NCBI RefSeq assembly: GCF_000787575.1
Contig: NW_012236511.1
Coordinates: forward strand, 310,001-374,000
Origin: Acytostelium subglobosum LB1
Taxonomy: Eukaryota; Evosea; Eumycetozoa; Acytosteliales; Acytosteliaceae
Length of the DNA stretch: 64,000 bases
Reading direction: 5' to 3'
The notes beneath the pieces are model-generated. The model saw nothing but the letters and a program-made list of their open reading frames with translations, had not been told where the DNA came from and did not search any database. How positions within the stretch are numbered: the stretch's first letter is position 1; every line of letters begins with the position of its first letter. Positions 21,635-31,911 of this stretch are shown here, piece after piece. The position numbers were made by a program, and so were the translations under genes.

Positions 21635-24600
21635 TTAGCGTTGGTTAAATGCGGCAACAGACTTGAACTTGTCATTGAACTTGCTGGACAGACGAAGGAA
21701 TGCCTTGGTGACGGGAGAAGTTGGATCGTTGAGCTCCAAGATGACACCTATGACCTTGAGGACGAGAATGAAATCCTTGACATTGCTGTAGATGTCTCCT
21801 TCCTGCATGTCATTGGCCTTCTTTAAGGTCTTGAGCTGTTGATGGCGGTAGAAGTCCAACAGATAGCTATTCAACTCTACGTTGTAATCACACATTGGCA
21901 GCAGTGAGTGATCAAAGTATGTGTCAACTGGGAAGTTCTTGGTGAGCGTCGACACTGTTGCCAGGTTGCTGGAGCCATTGATGGCAGCCACTCCACGTCT
22001 AACCATGCAAGACTCCACGTATGGTTGACAGTGGGCACTCCAGGTGGGTGTTGAGGCATCGGCTCCTCCTATTCCCTTGTCAAATGAGTGGCCAGGGAGC
22101 AGGGGAAGTAGGTTGTGCTTGTCAACTGTATGCTCCTGGTAGCATGACAAGTATCCCTTGAATGTATCGACAGAGGTCATGTTATGCTTGTCAATGCATG
22201 ACTTGGCATTCGCTGGTAGCTCTGGCAAGTAGACAATGGATGGGCAGAGATTGTTGTTCTTCATAAGGTACTTGGAGAAGACTATAAAGTGATTGATTGA
22301 GAAAGTGAGCGAGTGGGGACATGACAATCGATCGATTGATTGATTGAGTACTTACGCTTCTTCATTCTTGGTGATATCTCCACACGATCAAATAGATAGG
22401 AAAGAATGATGATGATGGTCTCTTCATGCTCTTTGGTCTCCTGGGTGTACTGGGAAAAGACATTGTCGCGTAGGAGTGATGCCAGGATGAAGTTGTAGGG
22501 CTCCAGGTAGTGAAGATAGGAGATGATGCCAGCGTAGCCAACACCTTGTCCATTTCTGTCGATGAAACCTTGACGATGTAAGTAGTCCAGTGAGAAGTGG
22601 AACATGAATTGATTCTGTGCTGGATTGTCGCGCAGGAAGAAAGAGTTGTTGATCAACTTGTTGGTGGCGTGCAACAGCAACGCCAAGTCCTGCTTCTTGG
22701 TCGCCTGGTCTTTCATCTTGTCCACAAGATTCAGGCGACTGAGTATCCTGAGTGTCAAGCTGGTCGACAGGACACTGTTGCCTACAATATCAGAGAGCTT
22801 CGAGTTGATCAGATGGTTGGCACGTGGCTGTGACACACCAAAGAAGATGACATGTCCACGAGGCTCAAATCCTCGACGACCAGCTCTTCCACTCAGTTGG
22901 CGGAACATCAATGTGTTCAGGTATGGACTGTCGCCTGCGATGACCACTGAGCGACAGGGCATGTTGACACCGAGTGCCAGTGAACCAGTGGCAATGATGA
23001 CCTGGATCTTCTTGCGTCTGAACAGCACCTCGACGTTCTGCGCGTAGGCTTTGCCCAGACCGCTGTGATGTATGCCAATGCCCTCGAGCAACATCCTCTT
23101 CTGGAGGGGGTTGATGCTGTCCTTGTCATCATCAACGTCGTCCTTGATGACAGTTCCATACTCTGCCTTTCTCGTCGTGAGGTAGCTGAGCTTGTCTTGC
23201 AGCTCGCGCAGGTCCTTGTAAATGGGGTCGTCTTGGACTGGCTTGGACTTCTTGATCTCGTCCTTTAGCTCCTGGATCTTGAACTCCAGCTCGGACACCT
23301 TGCGGTCTTTGTCCGGGTCACTGTGCTTCGCCTGAACGCTCTGGTAGATTCTCTTGGCCATCTTCTCGCAGCCGTGACGACTGAAGTGGAACACAATGAC
23401 TGGAAGCAAGTCCTTCTTCTTGAGATCCTCAATGAGCCCAGGAAGCTCGGACTCGATAGACCAGCGCGGGATCACTTCATACTCCTTGGATGTATATTTG
23501 CACAGTGCGTCGGCGATGTCCTCGCCGCCAATGATTCGCTCTTTCTCGATAAAGCCTTTCACGGCGGCCTGGTACTCGTAGACCTTCAACTTCTGCAGGT
23601 TGTACTCCTTCTCCACCTCGTTGGCAAAGTATTTGTATGGGTCCAGTTCATTCAACTCCTTGTTCCTGCCCTTGTACTTGGCCTGCAGTTGTCTGTACAG
23701 CGATAGCACCTCCTCGGGCAGCAAAAGCAGTAGGTTCGTCGAAGTCTTGGTACTGAGAGTGTCCATTGGATGGATGGGTCTGATGTATCTTGGCCTACGG
23801 AGTCCCTCCCCCTCTTCCTCGCGAGTGTAGTGGTACATCTTCAAATCATTGAATCTGTGTTGGTAGTTGATGTAGTGCACCTTCTTGTCGGGGTCTACAT
23901 GCTGTAGCCACTCGTAGAACTGATCTGGATTGGCAACAGTGGCGGACAAGGCCAGGAATGGCGCTGGGTTCATGAGGAGCAGCTGCTCCCACAGCGCTCC
24001 CTGCAAGCCACCGGCAATTTGATGTACCTCATCAAAGATTACATATTTGACACGGTGGATCCACTCAGAGTTGGTGACGGACAGCAGAAGAAGGTCCAGA
24101 CACTGGGGCACGGTGATCAGGACCTGGCAGTTCTCGTGATCAATGCGGAAGTCCCTTGTGAACACGCCAGCCAAGCGATATCTTGCGGCGGCATGTGAAC
24201 CAACGATGTTCTCATAGTTCTTCTCATATCGTCCAAGCACCTCAGAGTACATCTGATTGACCAATGCCTTGGTTGGTGACACGTACACCACAATACCATC
24301 ATTACATTGCTTCAATATCTTCTCGAACCTGTTGGAATATGAATGAGTGAGTGAGTGATTGATTGATTGATTGAGTGAGTGTGCGTTGCCAACCGGAATA
24401 CATACGCGTAGAATGAGATGAATGTCTTTCCACTGGAGGTTGGTGCGACGATAAGGGCTGACTCTTTGTTGTCGACCACGTCGAGCAAACGTCGCTGCCA
24501 TTCATCGGGTGCAAAGTGTTTGATTCGGTCATCCTTCATCTGCTCGGTACTTCTGATTAGTGTGTCGTGTGCCGTCGATAGCTGGAAGTCGATTGGATTG

Positions 24601-25212
24601 ATTGAGCCCTCCTCTGGCAGCATGACCAGGCCGAGCTTGAACTTGATGTTGAGGGCGTTGCTCAGACCATTGATGTCCAACAACTTGGACGCCTTGTGGA
24701 GACATATGAGGAAGTCCTTGTGATCTTCTGAGCCCTTGCCACGGGCCACAAGCTCAAAGGGCTCGTCCAGGTCACGTAGGAAGCGTTGGATCAGTTGGTA
24801 GAGTGCCTTGGAGTCGGATGCCTTGTAGTACTTGCTCATCCTATTCAGACCGATTGCGGCGTAGTTGAGATAATTTATGCCAGGCTGTGGATCGCCCAGC
24901 GCGTCGGTCAACTTCTTCAAGGTGTCGGCACTCTTGAGGTTGTACTTCAATGTGTCCAGCTCCTTCTTCTCCTTTGCATCCTTGACCTCGGTTGACAAAT
25001 CCTTCTTCTTGATCTTTACATTCTTGGAGTTGTCCTGTTTGTACACCTGATAGTTCTTCTTGGACTCCTCGCTCTGCTGCTGCTTCTTGTCATCATCCAG
25101 GTTGGTTATGATCAACTTCTTATTCACATCATATAATGTCTGAGCAGCCTTGAAGAACTCTGATTGATTGATTGATCGATCGATCGATCGAGTGAGTGAG
25201 TGAGTGAGTGAG

Positions 25213-25244
<32 letters not shown>

Positions 25245-27005
25245 ATGATTGAAACTAATCTATGAATGTACTTACTCAATGCACTTTTTTGTTTGCCCTT
25301 CTCTGAGTACTTTGATGATGTTTTGAACTCATCCTTGATGCTGATGGTGAAGGCATCTGGATGTGTCAGCAGCACCTTGTTGTGATAGTGAGTGATGGCG
25401 TAGAACTCTTGGTCATTCTCGTCCACTCGTGGCGGGAGGGCCTCGTTGGCCGTCACAAACTCGCCAACAGCCTCCATGTTTAATTGGTCCAGGAAAGGAT
25501 TGTGGATACGATGAAGCTTGGCCGTGAACTTTGAGTTGACGGCAGTGTTGTTGGCAATGTTGCTCAACACCTCCTTGGCCCATCGTGATTGATCATCTGA
25601 TGCACTGCCTTGAAGGAACTCACTCATTGCCACCGCGGGCCTTGGCATCTGGGTGAATATCGACCAAATGTCCTTGGCAGCTTTGACCACGGACTCGTCC
25701 ACTGCAGTCTCCATTTGGGTGCCACTGGCAACGTGTAGATGAATGAATAGTAGGTACTTGAGGTCGAACATATCCATGAGAATGAGGTCGTTCTGGTCTT
25801 CATTGCTCAGGAGGACGTCAAAGTTGGTGTGGGTGACCCAGTTGATGGACTCGGCTACCTTCTTGAACTTGTCAAAGTAGTCCTCTTGGTACTTTGATTC
25901 CTTGTTGATGCTGAGAGGTATGTCAAACGTTCTCTCGCGCAGTGGAACTACCTCCATAAGTGCGAGGTAGAGACAGAATGCGTAGAGCATGTCATTGTCG
26001 AGGTTAGCAACCTCTTTTTGGGCAGGCGCGTTGCGGATCTGCAATAGCCTGGCGACAGAGGCTATATGGAGTCTGGCCCTTGGTGTCTGTCTTGAGTATG
26101 CATTGCTGGCTTCCAGATGTCCAATGAACTCTGGCTCCATCTTGAATGCAATGTTTGTCTTTGACTTGAACTGGATTAACTGTCCCCTACCTTCCGAGCC
26201 TCCTCGGAATGTGTAGATGAATGAATGAGCATGCGAGCCTCTGAACGACAGAGTATGAAGCTCAACAATGTTCATAAAGTATGCTGTGCTCTCACTGATG
26301 AAGGCCTACATTGTCGTTGAAGAGTGAGTTAGAAGGGAGTGCAGTGAGGCGTGATGTACATGGATGGAAGGCATTGCACCTACCTTTAAAGCCTTGGAAT
26401 CATAGTAGTTATCTATATAATGCAATGGCATTAGAGTCATGAGGAACATGAAGTGACCCTGAGTAAAGTACTCAATGATGTTGTTAAGGACCTCCCGGTC
26501 GGTGTTCCAATCTCCCTCAAACAACTTGAAGTTGATATCTGGATGCGAGAAGCTACTGCCACAGTAGTGTTGGATACATTGCTTTCTTATGAGCAACTAA
26601 GACCAAAGATTGAATGATTAGTATGTATGTCTAATGTTGATGGGACAGTGGAGTACTTACAAGATTGTGATTCTTGTAGAATCGTTCATTGTCTTTGCAG
26701 AAGAAGACGGTGAAGCGGGTCTTGCGCGACCATAGGTTGTGGAGATACCAGTCGAAGCAGTGGAAGAAGAAGAGTGACTGGGTGCGGTAGTTGCAATCAA
26801 AGAGTTTGCTCTTTCCTTTGCCATGCACGGCTATTGCCAGGATCAGACCATCACCATCAATGACAAAAGGGTCTGAACGACCAAAGTCACTAAAGATACT
26901 GCCTGTAATCTCATCAAAGCCTTCATAGAAGCTTTTCTTATCACTAGCATTAGTATTGTTATTGTTATTGTTGCTGTTGTTTTTTAATAGGATGGATGTA
27001 TCCAT
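21635..27005 (-). CDS. DDX60-like Ski2-type DExH RNA helicase
   Basis: A helicase of about 1,653 residues matching DDX60/DDX60L in length (about 1,700) and layout. Six exons keep phase: 26661-27005, 26384-26596, 25276-26305, 24406-25159, 22356-24328 and 21635-22281. The N-terminal region (residues 1-530) has the DDX60-type FDCNYRTQSLFFFHC ... RFTVFFCKDNERFY portion. The helicase core has a Q-motif-like FAPDEWQRRLLDVV, Walker A APTSSGKT (about 767-774), box II DEVH (about 880), ALSATVAN, and, in the second RecA domain, GIGIHHSG, FATGSLALGVNMP-like and RQLSGRAGRRG. A helical Ski2-like C terminus follows. In vertebrates DDX60 is linked to antiviral RNA sensing and to a translation quality-control role; its job in amoebae is unknown. 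An acidic-basic Lys-rich insert (about 550-600) precedes the core. The call is secure at family level. Confidence 0.9.
25162..25244. repeat. Tetranucleotide repeat block filling an intron of the DDX60-like gene
   Basis: TCAA, TCGA and TCAC units (read on the coding strand) occupy most of intron 25160-25275, ending directly at the CAG acceptor. Confidence 0.85.
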
Positions 27006-28338
27006 TCTTAAATATTTAGATCAATTGTTTGATTGATCGATCGATAGATTGATTGATATGTTTTATCTGTATGTATGTTGTTATAATGTTTAGTATTAAT
27101 GAATTGAATGAAGATGACCTTTCATCAATATCGTTCATTTGTTAATTCAATCCAACAGAGGCCTGTCATTCAAAAGTCAGAAAACTGTGACTTCATTTGG
27201 ACCAACATGGCTCGCGAGTTTTCCAACTCACTCCACGATGGAAAAGTGGAAGAAAATAGTAAAGGAGAGAGCGAGGCGAGTCAATCAACATCCAGGAGGA
27301 GGTTTATGTTGTTATGGTGGACCGGAACAACATATTCCAAAGTTATTGATCCTCTTCATTTTGAAGACGACTAAACAGTTTCATTTTTATCTCAATGGGA
27401 ACAAAGACTGACCGGTCTAATATACCTCTATTAATATTAGAATTATTATTTCTTCCTCAAAAAGATAATATAGTTATAGAGAGATTCAGTCAAGTAAAGT
27501 GAATAAGAATGAATGAATGAATGAATGAATGAATGAATGAATGTATGAGTAGATACATTGAAAGGAATGGCAGCCAGCAATCGACTTCATTTTTTGAAAC
27601 ACACTCAGTAGTGTTGAGTGTATTTGAAAAAGTATTTATTTTAATTAATTTTTGAAAAATGAATGAAAGTGTGAGTTCACTTCACCAGGAGTGGGAGAGC
27701 AAGTTTGAGGAGGGAGCAGACTTCAACAACAAAGTTCTTCTTCATTGCTTTTCAATAGTTTCATTCTCCCTCATTCATCTCTCTCTCACGCACATACATT
27801 CATACACATATACGCACAAATAATAACTCACCCACTCACGAGCGCGTATCTCTCTCATCTCTCTCATCACTCCCTCACTCACCTCCCTCCTTCCCTCCCT
27901 CACTCCTCCACTCATCGACACTTTAAAACTCCCGACACTCACTACTCGCTTCTGCTTTGACACTCATTCATTCATTCATTCAATCATTCAACACAAACGA
28001 CACCGACGCCAAAGTCTTGCCTAGCCTCGCCTCGCCTCGCCTCGATAAAAATTACAGATACTCATTCTTTAGAGACAGCTCAGCTCGACTCGATATATTG
28101 ATTCAATTTACCCGATCAAACACTTATAACAAACAGACACTCGACACTCGACAAACAACAGCAGTAACAGTACAGGAGAATCAACATCCTCATCCATCAT
28201 CATCATCAACATCAACATCAAACTATCGCCAACCAATACATTACTCTGTATTTGCGACCGAACCATCATCAATCAACAAACATCATCATCACATCCTGAA
28301 ACCTTTACATCTTTAACCTCCTTACACACTCACACAAA
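27006..28338. other. Divergent promoter region of the DDX60-like and PTB-like genes
   Basis: This region holds a GAAT microsatellite (27506-27543), a small hairpin near 27600-27624 (ACACTCA/TGAGTGT arms), and a long CT-rich tract about 27740-27960 that probably forms the leader of the PTB-like gene. Two overlapping open frames (27114-27374 and 27139-27411, plus strand) have some coding character but no recognisable product. Confidence 0.45.
27506..27543. repeat. (GAAT)n tetranucleotide microsatellite
   Basis: About nine uninterrupted units lie between the divergent DDX60-like and PTB-like genes. Confidence 0.9.
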
Positions 28339-29847
28339 ATGAACAACAACCTACCTTTTGACAAGTAAGCATCGCATCTCATCTCATCGCACGTCATCAT
28401 TAATAGTTATTAACATCTCTCTCATCACTCATTGCAGCCAACAAGAAGCCCCATCTCCCGTCCTACATATCCGTCCAGTTCCACTCGAGGCAACCGAGAA
28501 TGACTTAATCCAATGTATTGCCCAGTACTCTTTTGGAACACCAATTAATGCTGGTAAGTACAACATTCAATCAATCAATCACAATCCAACAATGAACTAA
28601 CAACATCAATCAATTGATAATTATTATTTAAAGTCCGTATAATGCAGAAGTTCCAACAGGCATTGGTAGAGATGGATAGCATTGACACAGCGTCACGTGT
28701 GATCAAGTTCTCCCAGGACACGCCACCATTGCTGCTCGGCAAGCCGATCCAGATCAGCTTCTCCAGGAGCAAGTCGATCAACAGCCAGGTGCCCATTGGC
28801 AACGTGCTGTTGGTGACGATTGAGAACGCCATCTTGAACATCAACGTCGACATCCTTCACCACTTCTTCTGCTTCTACGGCGAGGTGTTGAGGATCGTCA
28901 TCTTCACCAAGAACGAACTGCAGGCACTGGTCGAGTTCTCCAACCCCGAGAGCGCCTTCAACGCCAAGAAGCACCTTAACAACGTGCCCTTGTACCAGGG
29001 CGGCGCCTGCCTGCTCAAGATCGAGATCTCCAAGACTGAGCACCTCAACGTCACCAAGAACACAGACCGCACCAAGGACTACACCAAGACGCTGCCCGTC
29101 GGCATGCCCTACTTCCAGCCGTCGGTGACGCCGCCCCAGCGCACCAGCGTCATCATCGTCTACGGCCTGGACGACCTCGTGACGTGCGACCGTCTGTTCA
29201 ACCTGTTCTCACTGTACGGCAACGTGCAAAAGATCAAGATGCTGCCCAACAAGAAGGGCGCCGCCATGGTGCAGATGGAGGACGCGCAGCAGGCCGACGC
29301 CATCATCAAGTACTACAACCAGGCCATCCTCTTTGGCCAGCAGCTGTTGATTCAGTACTCGAAGCATCTGTCGATCGCCGACTCGCACAACCAGGAGGCG
29401 CAGTCGCAGAGCCGCGACTACACGCACAGCCAACTCAACCGCTTCTCTCACCCCATCAACACGTACAAGCACATCTATAAACCCTCGCAGACACTGTACT
29501 TCTCCAACGTCCCCAAGGAGTACACCGAGCTGGCCTTCCACCAACTGTTCACGTCGATGAACACGCACAAGCCCATCGGTGTCAAAATCTTCCCTTCACA
29601 GCCTGCCACTCCTCCTGGCACCAAGCCCGGTGACACCAAGATCGTCGGCCTTTTGGAATTCAGCTCATCATCACACGCTCTCGAGGCATTGCTCATCGCC
29701 AACAATGCCCAAATCCCAGGTTCACACTCCACCATCCGTCTTTCATTCAGCAACTCCACCGTACTACCACAGCCACCCAGATCAGCCTCCTCCTCCTCAT
29801 CCACCTCGACCGTCAACAATGGTAGCAAGTCTGTTGTCCTCAACTAA
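28339..29847 (+). CDS. PTB/hnRNP-L family RNA-binding protein with four RRMs
   Basis: A nuclear RNA-binding protein of 451 residues, a likely splicing regulator. Exons are 28339-28364, 28438-28553 and 28634-29847, in phase, with an AAAATG start. The order of RRMs is about 18-95, 105-185, 210-290 and 325-410. Landmarks are VLHIRPVP in the first, NVLLVTIENAI in the second, VIIVYGLDD in the third, and TLYFSNVPKEYTE in the fourth. The spacing and the ALVEMDS and ALVEFSNPESA strands match PTB/hnRNP-L rather than SR proteins. A Ser-rich tail closes the protein. Third codon positions in the last exon are strongly GC-biased, as in highly expressed genes. The family normally has four RRMs, so the protein appears complete. 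Confidence 0.9.
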
Positions 29848-30499
29848 GAAGAAGTTAAGTTTGTTAGTTTTCCAGACAACAACATCAATGCGCGCACATA
29901 CCATACAATAACTTCATCATTCAATCAAGCAACGACATTACCCAGTATTATCATCAACATATCAAACTGTGCAACAACATTAACAACAACAACAACCATT
30001 CGTCGTCAAACCAACATCAGGTATGGTCCTTTTTGAAGAGGACCGTACGGAACCATCCATCTATCCAGCCATTCCAACTTCTTCTTTTTATCATCAACAT
30101 CAAACATCAACATCAGCATCAGCATCAGCATCAGAATCAAACAATCAAATACAATCCAATCCAATCACAGAGACCATCACACCATCATCATCATCATCAT
30201 CATCCACAATAAACAAACAAACAAACTCAATCTAATTAGAACTAAGATCTACAATTTGCAATCGTTCAGATAACGACGTTGTGAATGATGATCATCAGCC
30301 AGCGGATGTACTGGTAACCATCCTGGACTACTACTTTGGAAAATCAATGGATGAAGGAATGAATGTCCAATTCCAATGAAATGCTGGTTAATGATTCAAG
30401 AAGCATGCATATTGATTGTTATTATAAAATGAATGAAGACGACACGCCATGCCACGTGGAGTTGTTGGTTGTTGAGGTTACCTTTCCACCCACCCCCAG
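29848..30499. other. 3' flank of the PTB-like gene
   Basis: Low-complexity CAA, CATCA and Ser/Gln-type sequence, with a perfect-looking hairpin at 30021-30048. Short open frames here (30023-30235 and about 30235-30379) have weak coding character and no recognisable product. Confidence 0.4.
30021..30048. other. Short hairpin, 10-bp stem
   Basis: GTATGGTCCT pairs with AGGACCGTAC around an 8-base loop, with one G-T pair. It lies about 175 bases past the PTB-like stop codon, in its probable 3' region. No U-run follows. It may be an RNA structure in the 3' untranslated region or chance. Confidence 0.5.
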
Positions 30500-30811
30500 T
30501 CGACAGCAATCTTCAAGAAGGAGGACACACCTTTGACTGTCACTATGGGTGACGTCTGTACCCTCAAAACCATCATTGATTGGACAACTGTGGCATCACA
30601 AAAGGACTCCAAGTCAGTAATTCGTTTTTCCTAAAAAGGAAACTGAGACCACAACCCCCGACAGCAATCTTTCTTTGATTCTTTTAGCTTTCCAACGAAA
30701 ATCATTGGTCTGGGCGAAGGGACCACTCGGTCCATCTCCAGGACGACCTTTAAATTCCCAAATGAAGCTCGTCTTTCATTCTCACTCAAAGACTTGACGA
30801 CTTTAACATAA
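30500..30811 (+). CDS. Candidate small spliced gene, unrecognised
   Basis: Two open segments, 30500-30612 and 30688-30811, join in phase across an intron ending in TTTTAG, although the donor (GTCAGT) is unusual. The peptide includes KKEDTPLTVTMGDVCTLK and, after the intron, FPTKIIGLGEGTTRSISRTTF, and ends at TAA 30811. Base composition is richer in GC than the flanks, as in coding DNA here. The start is unclear: an internal ATG at 30545 would give about 64 residues, and an intron-like CAG precedes 30500, so a 5' exon may exist upstream. I recognise no family. Confidence 0.35.
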
Positions 30812-30928
30812 AGATATTATTACATTGCATTATACTATTACTATTATTACTAAATAATTACTAGTTACTTTATTTATTATTAATACTATTACTTACTATT
30901 ACTTACTATTATTACTACTATTTACAAA

Positions 30929-31761
30929 ATGGTTAAGATTGTTAATGGAGAATTGATCCGTGATGGACCCTCAACTTCGGTGAACCTGAGTAGTTCAATG
31001 AGAAGAAGGAATTCCATTTGTAATGAAGCACCAAGAGTATACAACCATTTGAATAGCAACTATATTCAATATGTTGAACAACAATACCATGATCTTCAAG
31101 GTCAAATTCAAAACAACAACAATAATAACAATAGCAATAATAATAACAATCATAATAATAATAATTACCAACCTATTAATAATAATACAAATAATAATAA
31201 TGTATTACCATCATCAACATTAACGAATAATGAATCCTTTGGAGAGATGATAAAAAGGAAGTTGATACCACTTAATCAGAAAGCGGTATTATGTGGGATT
31301 GAAGTCAAAGTAGGATATATATTCCTATCGATAATTATATCCCTATTACTAGGTGGAATACAAGGTGTATTGATCGATCTCTTACTTGTATACCTCGGAA
31401 CACAATTCAATAAGACACTCGATGGACATCATCAACACCAACAACAACAACAACAACCTTTATCACAACAAGTTGGACAACCAACTACTCTCCAACACAA
31501 CACTCCTCCATTAGGTCGTCACCAGACCCAATCGAAGCAACAATTGCCAACTTTGAGCGAGGAGTCAGGTAGCCCTCCTCCAGACTTTAGCGTAAGTACT
31601 TAACTCCTTCCTATTCTGTAATACATACAACTAATTCTAAATTATTCACTTTATCAATCAATCAGAGGTTGAACAGAAGGAGAGGATCATTCACAACTTT
31701 GGCCGATCTAAAGTCAGCAGAGCAACAAAGTGATATGGTATCTAATAAATATAATATGTAA
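30929..31761 (+). CDS. FAM241-like (DUF4605) small membrane protein
   Basis: A predicted tail-anchored-like protein of 252 residues. Exons are 30929-31591 and 31666-31761. It opens with MVKIVNGELIRDGPS, closely resembling the conserved start of the FAM241 family, then has a long Asn-rich insert (about residues 62-95). A hydrophobic region follows (VGYIFLSIIISLLLGG, then VLIDLLLVYLGTQF, about 130-160), as in the family's C-terminal hairpin. Gln-rich and basic tails extend beyond it, which is longer than in animals, where these proteins are about 120-130 residues. FAM241 proteins have been linked to the endoplasmic reticulum; the biochemical role is unknown. The match rests on the N-terminal motif and the position of the hydrophobic part. 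Confidence 0.6.
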
Positions 31762-31911
31762 TGTTGCGAGAAATATAATATATACTATACTACTTTATTG
31801 GTTTGGTGATAGTTGGATGGATGGTTGGACGACAGACCAAAGTGCGGCAGCACAGCCAATGAGTTGTCCTTCCTTAATCATAACTATATCTATATATATA
31901 TATTATTATTA

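Noticed and set aside
25162-25244. CRISPR-like direct repeats
   Set aside because: Units are four-base microsatellites without spacers, in a eukaryotic intron.
27114-27411. Two overlapping plus-strand open frames
   Set aside because: Neither has a recognisable product, and two frames being open at once suggests composition rather than coding.
30023-30235. Open frame in the 3' flank of the PTB-like gene
   Set aside because: Ser/Gln/Asn repeat composition only.
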